Assembly: GCA_024693415.1 (NCBI GenBank)
Contig: JAILKX010000235.1
Span: 1-14,649, forward strand
Direction of reading: 5' to 3'
DNA from: Bacilli bacterium
GTDB taxonomy: Bacteria; Bacillota_I; Bacilli_A; RFN20; CAG-826
DNA length: 14,649 nt
Program-made: the position numbers and the translations under genes
Notes under the pieces: generated by a model
What the model saw: the letters and a program-made list of their open reading frames with translations, nothing else
Told to the model about the DNA's origin: nothing
Databases searched by the model: none
In this document: positions 7,117 to 13,767 of the stretch, in pieces
Layout: every line of letters starts with the position of its first letter
Numbering within the stretch: the first letter of the stretch is position 1

Positions 7117-8273
7117 TGGCCGTCCCAAGCGATTTGATCCTTACTTTGAATCAAGAGGCCAAAGCGCGCGCAGCGCAAGGCATCGACATCACCAATGCGA
7201 CGATCGGCATGTTTTTCGACGATGAGGGCAAGCTGCCAGTCGCCCCGATTTTCTCTAGTGCCAATTATGTCAATGAAAATTACTTTGCCTATTCGTCGAT
7301 CGCCGGTGAGCTAGGCTATATCAAGCGGGTCCTGCCATGGTTCTTCGGCGAAGATGCCGACCGCTTCGAAACCCCAAGGACCTGCGCGACTCCGGGCGGA
7401 ACCGGCGCGATTTCGCTCGCGTTCCATGACATTAAGCTTGCAGGCTTTGAACCTATTGTCCTGTCCGTTTGCTGGCCCAATTACTTCACGATCGCCAAAT
7501 TCCACGGCCTAACGCTGAAGCAAATCAATAACTTCGAGGGCGGAAGGCTTGATATCCGCTCGATGAGGAAAGCTTTCCTCAGCTCGAGCAAACCCTGTCT
7601 CATCATTAATGACCCGTGCCATAATCCGACCGGCTATTCGATGGATGAAACCGATTGGAATGCGGTGGTGGACCTCCTCAATATGAAGAACGAGGAATCC
7701 GCGCTCATCCTCGATATCGCCTATCTCGATTTCGCGGGGCCAGGCGCATCCAAACGGATTGCCGACGCGATCGCCAAGATCGACTCGAGCGTTCCGATTT
7801 ACGTCTGTTCCTCTTTCTCCAAGACCTTCTCGATCTATGGATTGCGTCTTGGTGCGCTAAGCCTCCTCAACATGGGCAAGGATTCCTATGCGAGGATCAA
7901 GCAGTCGGCCAGGGCTTGCTGGAGCAACTGCAATATGATGGCCATGAGCATCCTAAGAGATGCCTTCGCGAGCCAAGAAGAGATTGCGAAATTGAAGTCT
8001 TGGATAGAGGAAAATCGCAAAACCATTGAGGGACGTGCATCGATTTTCATCAATGAAGCGAATGAAGTGGGGCTGAAACTGGAACCCTACAAGCACGGCT
8101 TCTTCGCCACTGCAGTGGTGCCCGATGCCTTCGCCACGGCCCTTAAGCTCAAAGACCAAAACATCTTTGTCGTCCCTTCATCCGAACATTTGGTGAGGGT
8201 TGCGTTCAGCTGCGTCCCCACCCCAAAGATCCCGGGGCTCGCAAAAGCAATCAAAATAGCTTCCGAGGACTGA
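7116..8273 (+). CDS. PLP-dependent class I/II aminotransferase, AspC/TyrB-like (385 aa)
   Basis: It should move amino groups between an amino acid, probably aspartate or an aromatic one, and 2-oxoglutarate/glutamate. Features seen are SSIAGELGYIKRVLPWFFGED (60-80) and ATPGGTGAISLAF (91-103), both typical of the aspartate/aromatic aminotransferase subgroup. Next come NDPCHNPTGYS (N170), LDIAYLDF (D200, Y203), the PLP-lysine segment SSFSKTFSIYGLRLGAL (K236, phosphate-binding R244) and a late arginine in HLVRVAFS (R361), which should bind the substrate carboxylate. ATG 7116 overlaps the gdhA stop by one base in TGATG, with AGGGGGT about seven bases upstream, indicating translational coupling. 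A TTG at 7113 is an alternative start adding one residue. Sitting behind glutamate dehydrogenase, it can use the new glutamate as amino donor. Substrate specificity cannot be read from the sequence. Confidence 0.88.
   Translation: MAVPSDLILTLNQEAKARAAQGIDITNATIGMFFDDEGKLPVAPIFSSANYVNENYFAYSSIAGELGYIKRVLPWFFGEDADRFETPRTCATPGGTGAISLAFHDIKLAGFEPIVLSVCWPNYFTIAKFHGLTLKQINNFEGGRLDIRSMRKAFLSSSKPCLIINDPCHNPTGYSMDETDWNAVVDLLNMKNEESALILDIAYLDFAGPGASKRIADAIAKIDSSVPIYVCSSFSKTFSIYGLRLGALSLLNMGKDSYARIKQSARACWSNCNMMAMSILRDAFASQEEIAKLKSWIEENRKTIEGRASIFINEANEVGLKLEPYKHGFFATAVVPDAFATALKLKDQNIFVVPSSEHLVRVAFSCVPTPKIPGLAKAIKIASED
8022..8047 (+). repeat. Bipartite repeated motif, copy B (inside the aminotransferase gene)
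   Basis: The left arm (8022-8037) is the weakest, 12 of 16 to the consensus, but ends in GAGGGACGTG. After a two-base spacer the right arm TCGATTTT (8040-8047) is perfect. The arm starts at codon position 1, unlike copies C, D and E, so the similarity is in the DNA and not in the encoded peptide (EGRASIF here). Confidence 0.5.
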
Positions 8274-8298
8274 TTCCGTCACCCGTGAGCATGCAGGA

Positions 8299-8329
8299 GA
8301 CCTGCGCGAATTGAAAGCGCAGGTCTTTT
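8299..8329 (+). terminator. Rho-independent terminator of the gdhA-aminotransferase operon
   Basis: A perfect 9-bp stem, GACCTGCGC (8299-8307) with GCGCAGGTC (8317-8325), has a 9-base loop and is followed by TTTT. It lies 25 bases past the stop codon. An alternative small hairpin, GCAGG-AGA-CCTGC (8293-8305), would use part of the same 5' strand. Confidence 0.9.
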
Positions 8330-8339
8330 GCGTTATCCT
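8311..8339 (+). promoter_or_regulatory. Promoter giving a leaderless or near-leaderless mRNA for the 724-aa membrane protein
   Basis: TTGAAA (8311-8316) and TATCCT (8334-8339) are separated by 17 bases. Transcription would start about seven bases later, which is the ATG at 8347. The -35 box lies in the loop of the upstream terminator. There is no Shine-Dalgarno before this ATG, which fits leaderless translation. Confidence 0.5.
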
Positions 8340-8346
8340 TTAGCCT

Positions 8347-10521
8347 ATGGAATCCGTGAACACCTATCGCGAGATGAGAAAGGGTGCGCAGGGCCGAATG
8401 AGGGTCCTGCTCTATCTCTTTTTCATCATTTCGGTGGTCATTGGCGCTTTCCTGAACGAATCGATCGCCTTCTTCAACGAACCGAATAACCTCTGGATGA
8501 ACGATCCCGAATTCTTTTTGACGCTTGCGGCGGCCGTATTCTCCAGTCTGACCTTCATCTTCCTGTCCCACCGCTATGGCGGAGCGAAGGTGAAGCCCTT
8601 CCTCCTGATCCTCTTCCTGATGCTATTCGTGGGGGACGTGATAGCGATTTTGGCCTTTCCGGAGACCAAGGTAGGCGTCATAACCCGCTTCACCGGCGAG
8701 CAGCAGGGGTACGTCTTCTCGATCACGAACACGGAGCGGATCCGCGAGCTTTGCATGTTCGGGATGTCTTGCGTCTACTTCTACATGGTGTTCGCATTGC
8801 TTCCGCAGATACTTCGGGGCAAGCATGCGTTGAATTTCGTCTTCTACGCGACCGTCTTCGTCACCGCGTTCGTCATCGTTTGGTCGATCGTCAACGAGCA
8901 GGAGATCTACAAGAAATATTTAGATATCCACGCCGAGATCACCACGAATGACTTTGTATCGAGCTGCTTCAATAACCGCAACACGTATGGCACCATTCTG
9001 CTTTTAGGCATCTGCTGTTTGGGATATCTGCAGTGCGAGTCGCGCCATTTCTGGAACTACATATTGATGGGCATATTCTTCCTCGCGAACCTCATCACCC
9101 TGTCCAAGACCTCGATCATCGCCTCCATCATCTTCGTCTCCGCCTTCTTGGTGTATCGCTTCTTCCAGACCTTCAAATACCATAAGGTCAAGGACATCTT
9201 GGGCGTGCTGCTGATCGCGGCGATGCTCGTCTTCCTCACCATCGCGAGGGGCAGCGACAACGAAGGCCTGCGCAACAACATCTTCACCAAGCTTTACGGC
9301 AACTTCCTCGAGGCGCTTTCCCGCCGCGTCGAGGGAACCTTCCTCGAAGACCGCACCGAGATCTGGATCGGCGCCTACGATATGCTCGACACCCAGATCG
9401 CCAAGATATTCGGACTCGGCGAGGTGAACATTTACTTCCTCCTTGGCAATGCCTGGGCCAAATTCAGCGACCCCGTGCCTTTATATTGGGCCCATAACGG
9501 CATCGCCCACTCGCTGGCCGCCGGCGGGTTCTTCCGCATCGCGATCTACGGCATCACGATCATCGTGTTCCTGACGAAGGACATCAAAACCATCATGAAG
9601 GGCTCTTCGACCGGCATGGTGTCCCTGCTCTTCTTCCTGACGTTCATGATCCACGGCATGACCGAGACGACCGGGTTCTTGATGCCCGATACGAAGGGCT
9701 TGACGCTGCTGGTGATGGTCTACGTGCCGGTGTTCGCCGAATACGAGCATCCCGATACCGTGGATCTCGCCGAGGCATTCCGCGGCCAATTCAAGCAGAA
9801 ATACGTCGTATCCCCCGCCTCGAAGGCAACCTTGTGGAGCGCCCTCGCCGGATTGTGGCTGGTCTACGCATTGGGCGTCGCCCCGGTATTGTTTAAGCTC
9901 GACATCCCGTGCTGGCATTCGAACGTCTACATGCCGCTTGGGGTCATCTACCTGCTGACCATGCCGATCTATTTCTTCCTGTCGTATAGCTGCAAATCGA
10001 AATTCGGCGGCTTCCTGGGAAGATTCATCTATCTGTTGGTGTTCGTCTCCTCGTTCGTCGTAAGCACCATCTACGATAATCCGAGCATCCTGATGGTCCC
10101 GGGCTTCGTGATCCCGGTGGCGCTCGCTTTCCTCGGCGCTTCGAACATGAAGGACCTTAGCCGCGGCAACTGGTGGAAGCTATGGCGGTTCTACCTCGTC
10201 CACATCCTCGTCATCGCCTATCAGGTCGGATTGAACCACCTCGCCTACTTCATGCTCACCAATTCCGAGTACGTGGAGATCACGACGACGATGTGCGTGG
10301 TGTTCGTGATCGCCAACGCCACCCACCTGATCTTCCTGATCGTCGCCACGCCTTTATCCAATATCTATATATATCCGTTCGACCTCATGGGCGTTCAGCT
10401 CGACGAGAAGATCGGCATCATGATGCGCAAATACGAGGAGAAGGTGGCTGAGCGCAATGCGCGCTACCTTCGCCCACACAAAAAGAAGAAGACGCAGAAC
10501 AATTGGCTGCCGCAGAATTGA
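8347..10521 (+). CDS. O-antigen ligase/polymerase-like polytopic membrane protein (724 aa)
   Basis: The protein has about 14-16 hydrophobic segments. The central part (about 200-460) resembles the Wzy/WaaL O-antigen ligase-polymerase superfamily. It has CFNNRNTYGTILLL (207-220), a serine/lysine turn LSKTSI (252-257), then a long outer loop with DRTEIWIGAYDML (R336, E338, W340), GLGEVN and AHNGIAHSLAAGGFFRIAIYG (H383, H388). These match the family's conserved arginine and histidine. Such proteins join lipid-carried sugar chains outside the membrane. In a Gram-positive cell the product would be a capsule, wall polysaccharide or glycolipid, not lipopolysaccharide. Unusual is the long C-terminal part (about 490-680) with five or six further membrane segments and a Lys-rich tail. 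The start has no ribosome binding site but a promoter right in front. It is followed after three bases by the phospholipase-like gene. Confidence 0.72.
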   Translation: MESVNTYREMRKGAQGRMRVLLYLFFIISVVIGAFLNESIAFFNEPNNLWMNDPEFFLTLAAAVFSSLTFIFLSHRYGGAKVKPFLLILFLMLFVGDVIAILAFPETKVGVITRFTGEQQGYVFSITNTERIRELCMFGMSCVYFYMVFALLPQILRGKHALNFVFYATVFVTAFVIVWSIVNEQEIYKKYLDIHAEITTNDFVSSCFNNRNTYGTILLLGICCLGYLQCESRHFWNYILMGIFFLANLITLSKTSIIASIIFVSAFLVYRFFQTFKYHKVKDILGVLLIAAMLVFLTIARGSDNEGLRNNIFTKLYGNFLEALSRRVEGTFLEDRTEIWIGAYDMLDTQIAKIFGLGEVNIYFLLGNAWAKFSDPVPLYWAHNGIAHSLAAGGFFRIAIYGITIIVFLTKDIKTIMKGSSTGMVSLLFFLTFMIHGMTETTGFLMPDTKGLTLLVMVYVPVFAEYEHPDTVDLAEAFRGQFKQKYVVSPASKATLWSALAGLWLVYALGVAPVLFKLDIPCWHSNVYMPLGVIYLLTMPIYFFLSYSCKSKFGGFLGRFIYLLVFVSSFVVSTIYDNPSILMVPGFVIPVALAFLGASNMKDLSRGNWWKLWRFYLVHILVIAYQVGLNHLAYFMLTNSEYVEITTTMCVVFVIANATHLIFLIVATPLSNIYIYPFDLMGVQLDEKIGIMMRKYEEKVAERNARYLRPHKKKKTQNNWLPQN
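8625..8651 (+). repeat. Bipartite repeated motif, copy C (inside the membrane-protein gene)
   Basis: The left arm (8625-8640) matches the consensus at 15 of 16 positions (ATTCG at the start). A three-base spacer follows, then GCGATTTT (8644-8651), 7/8. It encodes FVGDVIAIL with codons GTG, GGG, ATA and TTG, whereas this gene otherwise prefers GTC, GGC and ATC. Confidence 0.6.
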
Positions 10522-10524
10522 CCT

Positions 10525-11427
10525 ATGCCTTCATTAGCGACCCATTATTGCTTTGCCCTATCCGTGAAGGATGAGGTTTCGGACTTCTATCCCTTCGCCT
10601 TAGGCGCCCAGGGACCTGACCCCTTTTTCTTCCGCCCGTTCTGCCTGAATCCCTTCATCGCGAAACGCTTCAAAATGATCAAATACGGATCATATCTCCA
10701 TCGGATTGACTCCGCGCCGCTTTGGATGAAGATGATTTCGCTGTCCGCGGAAGACGATGAACTCTATTCCTATGTGGTCGGGCTATTGGCCCATTACGCG
10801 ATGGATAGGACCTTCCATCCTTTCGTCTACTATCGCACCGGCTTCGATAGCGAGGGCCACCTAAGGGAAGGCCACGCCTTCGACCACCTCTATTTCGAAG
10901 CGCTGCTCGATAGCCATGCCATGAAGCAGGCGGGCGTCAAGATCGATACCCATAGGGTCCTCGATTGCCCGCGTCCGATCCTCAAGAAGATCAGCGCCCT
11001 CTACGTTTCCGCCGATCCCGAACATACCGCGAAGAACTGCTTCCTCCACGCCGCGAGGACCTATCGCCTTGCGATGCGGCTGCTGAAGTCGAAGCGCGGA
11101 ATCAAAAGGAAGATGTGGAAGATCTTCGGAAAGCGGTCGATGCTCTTCGCATTCAGCACGCCGCCCGATACCAAAGAAGCCGATTTGCGCGACGTCGAAA
11201 ACGCGGTCCACCGCGAGTGGAAGAACCCAGATACGGGAGCGGTTCATAACGAATCCGTGGGGGACCTGTATCGATTTTCGATCTTAGACTTCAAAAAAGG
11301 GAAAGAGGTTTTCGATCGCTTGAGGCGGGGCGAAGACGCCTATGGAGACCTCGTCGCCTACATCGGCGGATTGGACCATTCCGGGGTGCGCTTCGGCGAG
11401 AAGAACAAGTATAGCGACCCCTTCTGA
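10525..11427 (+). CDS. Zinc-dependent phospholipase C-like protein (300 aa)
   Basis: The sequence matches the zinc-dependent phospholipase C / S1-P1 nuclease-like fold found as a hypothetical protein in many Bacillota. The likely metal ligands are spread as expected: H7 in THYCFAL, D32 in LGAQGPDPFFF, H59 in YGSYLHR, H90 and D94 in LLAHYAMDRTFHPF, and H117/H121 in GHAFDHLYFE. There is no signal peptide, unlike secreted toxins of the Bacillus PlcB type, so it probably acts inside the cell or is not a classical phospholipase. It starts three bases after the stop of the membrane-protein gene without a clear Shine-Dalgarno, so it relies on coupling or shares the transcript. The substrate is unknown; a role in lipid or polyphosphate ester turnover fits the envelope-related context. 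The motif copy D lies near its 3' end. Confidence 0.75.
   Translation: MPSLATHYCFALSVKDEVSDFYPFALGAQGPDPFFFRPFCLNPFIAKRFKMIKYGSYLHRIDSAPLWMKMISLSAEDDELYSYVVGLLAHYAMDRTFHPFVYYRTGFDSEGHLREGHAFDHLYFEALLDSHAMKQAGVKIDTHRVLDCPRPILKKISALYVSADPEHTAKNCFLHAARTYRLAMRLLKSKRGIKRKMWKIFGKRSMLFAFSTPPDTKEADLRDVENAVHREWKNPDTGAVHNESVGDLYRFSILDFKKGKEVFDRLRRGEDAYGDLVAYIGGLDHSGVRFGEKNKYSDPF
11253..11278 (+). repeat. Bipartite repeated motif, copy D (inside the phospholipase-like gene)
   Basis: The left arm (11253-11268) matches at 15 of 16 (GACCTG in place of GACGTG). A two-base spacer TA follows, then a perfect TCGATTTT (11271-11278). It encodes SVGDLYRFS and uses the rare codon CGA. The spacer and right side are those of copy A. 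Confidence 0.6.
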
Positions 11428-11439
11428 CCCATACTTTTT

Positions 11440-11466
11440 CAGCCTTATGGCTGGATTGGGGCTTTT
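11440..11466 (+). terminator. Weak candidate terminator after the phospholipase-like gene
   Basis: CAGCC (11440-11444) pairs with GGCTG (11449-11453) around TTAT. A longer alternative pairs AGCC with GGCT (11460-11463) just ahead of TTTT. The U-tract is short and the stem small, so read-through into the next gene is possible. Confidence 0.3.
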
Positions 11467-11472
11467 GGGCAG

Positions 11473-11501
11473 TTCACAAACGCCGCATTATTCAATAGAA
11501 T
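11473..11501 (+). promoter_or_regulatory. Strong promoter of the Nudix-cls-alcohol dehydrogenase operon, near-leaderless
   Basis: TTCACA (11473-11478, 5/6 to the -35 consensus) and TAGAAT (11496-11501, 5/6 to the -10) are exactly 17 bases apart. Transcription would begin about 11508-11510, at or within two bases of ATG 11510. No ribosome binding site is present. Confidence 0.68.
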
Positions 11502-11509
11502 AAACGTTG

Positions 11510-12172
11510 ATGAAAATTAATGACGCAACCCATATCTTCGTCGCGGCTTTGATCCATAGTTCCGGCCGCTTCCTCCTTTGCCGCAAATTGGACTCGGGAA
11601 AAGGCATCCCGACGCCATATCACTTTCCCGGCGGCCAGATAAGCGAAGGCGGGAGCGTCGAAGAGAAAGCCAAACGCCTCCTTGAGGTCAAATACAATGC
11701 CCAGGTCCGCTTCACTTACCGCCTGACCCCGTCTTTCGACATCCGTTCCGACGGCGCCCGCGACGTGATGATCCCCTTGATCTGCGAGGAATCGACCCCG
11801 CTCCGCTTCCCGCCGGAAATGGTGGGGCACGTATTCGTCGGCAAGGAAAACATCGACGCGCTTCCGATCGACTCGCTCGACCGCTTCGTTTTGCGCAAGG
11901 CCATCGCCTACATGCCGGCCCTCCGCGCGCCGCAAAGGACCTCGCCCCTCACCGTCGCCGAGGCGCAGAAGGTCGCCTCGATGGAGGATTGTCTCGAATT
12001 CTTTGAGAACCGCGTCCCCAAAGAGAAGAAGAACGAATTCACCTACGTCATCCGCCGCCAAGTCCCATATTCCCTGATCTCGGAATGCTTCTTCCTGCTG
12101 CTTGAGGAATGCCGCCTTTCCTATCAGGAGTACCTGGAGTTCACAAGAATCAGAAAAGCCAAGAGCCTATGA
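11510..12172 (+). CDS. Nudix-fold protein with degenerate catalytic box (220 aa)
   Basis: Residues about 7-70 follow the Nudix layout: a first strand HIFVAALIHSSGRFLLCRK, then HFPGGQISEGGSVEEKAKRLLEVKYNAQ (38-65). Compared with the Nudix box GX5EX7REUXEEXGU, the glycines at the start and the arginine (R56) are kept. The position of the metal-binding REUXEE reads RLLEVK, and the usual G after it is N. Key glutamates are thus missing and ordinary nucleotide diphosphate hydrolysis is doubtful; it may be a binding or regulatory protein. The C-terminal 100 residues are charged and helical and not recognised. The start is ATG 11510; a TTG at 11507 is also in frame. Its end overlaps the cardiolipin synthase start by four bases (ATGA), so the two are co-translated. 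Confidence 0.7.
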   Translation: MKINDATHIFVAALIHSSGRFLLCRKLDSGKGIPTPYHFPGGQISEGGSVEEKAKRLLEVKYNAQVRFTYRLTPSFDIRSDGARDVMIPLICEESTPLRFPPEMVGHVFVGKENIDALPIDSLDRFVLRKAIAYMPALRAPQRTSPLTVAEAQKVASMEDCLEFFENRVPKEKKNEFTYVIRRQVPYSLISECFFLLLEECRLSYQEYLEFTRIRKAKSL

Positions 12173-13755
12173 GGCGCAGAAGAAGGAAGAAAACCAGCAT
12201 CATGCGCTTGCTTTTGCCCAAGCTTCCTTTTTTCTTGCTGATATTGGCCCAGTTCCTTGGGTTCCTTTTTCTTTTTATCTGGATCGCGAGGATCTCGGCG
12301 ACCGCCAATCTCGGCTATGCCTTGATCCTGCTGCTATTCATCTCCGACGTGGCATGCTGCCTCTATATCTTCTCCTCGAAATCGGCGAGCCCGTTCAAAT
12401 TGACCTGGATCATGATCGTGATCTCACTGCCTATTGCTGGGCTAGTGATGTACCTCGCCTTCGCCAACAAGATGACGAAATGGACCGCCAAGCGCAGCGA
12501 GAAGCGGTGGGGCAACGTATTGCCCAAAGAGCCCTCCGATCCGAAGGTCTATGAAGAGCTGGAAAAGCAGAACCCCGACGCGGCTGGCATCGCCCGCCTC
12601 ATTGAGCGGGCCCACGGCGATAAGATCTGCCGCGGCTCCGACGCCGTCTATTTCGGGCGGGTCGAGGACGCGTGGCCCGTGATCCTTGAAGAGATCAGAA
12701 AGGCGCAGCACTACATCTTCGTCGAGTTCTTCATCATCCATCCCGGCGGCGAATTCTATGACACGGTCCTCGCCGAACTCGAGAAAAAGGTCGAGGAGGG
12801 GGTCGACGTCAGGTTCATCTACGACGACTTCGGAAGCCTCCGCCACGCCCCGATGCTCTATTGGCGCGAACTCAAGGCCCGCGGCATCAAGGGCGAATGC
12901 TTTTACCCGATCCGCCCGCTCATCGACGTCCGCATGAACAACCGCGACCACCGCAAGATCCTCGACATCGATGGCCATACCTGCTTCACCGGCGGGTTCA
13001 ACCTATCCGACGAATACGTCAACATCGATAAGCCCTTCGGCCTATGGAAGGATAACGTTATCATGGTGCGCGGCGAAGCGGTCAATAACTTCACCCGCAT
13101 GTTCTTGGAGAACTGGGTCTCCTCCTTCTATCCAAGCGAGAAGGGCACGGTCGGCGAATTCGTGCCGTCGCCCTATCAGAACGAGCTACCGGAAGCGCCT
13201 AGCGGCACCGGATTCATCCAGCCCTATGGCGACATCCCATTCGATGGCGAGAACATGGGCGAGAAGATCTACCTCGCGATGATCGGCGACGCGAAGGAAA
13301 GCTTCGACGTCGTCACGCCTTACCTCATTTTGGATGAGGTCACCGAAAACGCGCTCATCTGCGCGGCGGAACGCGGCACGCGCGTCCGCATCCTCGTGCC
13401 GAAGATCCCCGATAAGCGGGCGGTCTTCAACCTTACGAGGTCCTACTACGAAAAGCTCCTTGAGTCGGGCGTCGAAATCTACGAGTTCACCCCGGGCTTC
13501 GTCCATGAGAAGATGGCGATCACCGATAACCGCATGGCCTCGGTCGGCTCGATCAACCTCGATTACCGCGCCCTCTACCTCGACCTCCAAAACGGCGTCT
13601 TCCTAGTCGATGATCCTTCGATCAAGGACATGTCATCCGACTTCGAGGAGGCGGTCTCAAGAAGCGACCGCATCAGCCTTGAGACCTTCCATCGCTGGAA
13701 GAAGAGGAACCGCTTCTATTGGGCGATGCTCCGCGTCATCGCGCCGATGCTATAA
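12169..13755 (+). CDS. cls: Cardiolipin synthase, phospholipase D family (528 aa)
   Basis: The enzyme condenses two phosphatidylglycerol molecules to cardiolipin and glycerol at the membrane. A basic N-terminus (MRRRRRKK) is followed by three hydrophobic segments (about 12-40, 46-68 and 78-99). Two HKD motifs follow: H261-K263-D268 in DHRKILDIDGHTCFTGGFN and H446-K448-D453 in VHEKMAITDNRMASVGSINLD. Both are intact, and the length is close to bacterial Cls enzymes of about 480-510 residues. The start at ATG 12169 overlaps the previous stop (ATGA). A longer frame from 12109 exists but overlaps 64 bases of the Nudix gene and adds no sensible residues. Co-translation with the degenerate Nudix protein suggests a shared role or a shared need. 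Confidence 0.92.
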   Translation: MRRRRRKKTSIMRLLLPKLPFFLLILAQFLGFLFLFIWIARISATANLGYALILLLFISDVACCLYIFSSKSASPFKLTWIMIVISLPIAGLVMYLAFANKMTKWTAKRSEKRWGNVLPKEPSDPKVYEELEKQNPDAAGIARLIERAHGDKICRGSDAVYFGRVEDAWPVILEEIRKAQHYIFVEFFIIHPGGEFYDTVLAELEKKVEEGVDVRFIYDDFGSLRHAPMLYWRELKARGIKGECFYPIRPLIDVRMNNRDHRKILDIDGHTCFTGGFNLSDEYVNIDKPFGLWKDNVIMVRGEAVNNFTRMFLENWVSSFYPSEKGTVGEFVPSPYQNELPEAPSGTGFIQPYGDIPFDGENMGEKIYLAMIGDAKESFDVVTPYLILDEVTENALICAAERGTRVRILVPKIPDKRAVFNLTRSYYEKLLESGVEIYEFTPGFVHEKMAITDNRMASVGSINLDYRALYLDLQNGVFLVDDPSIKDMSSDFEEAVSRSDRISLETFHRWKKRNRFYWAMLRVIAPML

Positions 13756-13767
13756 GGGGACAGGGAT

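Noticed and set aside
5617..7128. A 503-residue open frame on the minus strand, over gdhA
   Set aside because: It is an antisense shadow of gdhA, produced by the strong C/G third-base bias. The translation is low-complexity (rich in Ala, Asp, Glu, Leu, Val), while the plus strand encodes an unmistakable GdhA.
11821..11840. GTGGGGCACGTATTCGTC as a sixth copy of the repeated motif
   Set aside because: It has an inserted base in the core and lacks the TCGATTTT arm; the match is too weak to count.
12109..12168. Upstream extension of the cardiolipin synthase by 20 residues
   Set aside because: It would overlap the Nudix gene by 64 bases. The ATGA overlap at 12169 gives a basic N-terminus directly before the first membrane segment.
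12442..12978. Minus-strand open frame over cls (178 residues), and similar long antisense frames elsewhere
   Set aside because: These are acidic, Val/Asp-rich antisense frames typical of GC-biased codons. They have no family motifs or start signals and overlap well-supported genes.
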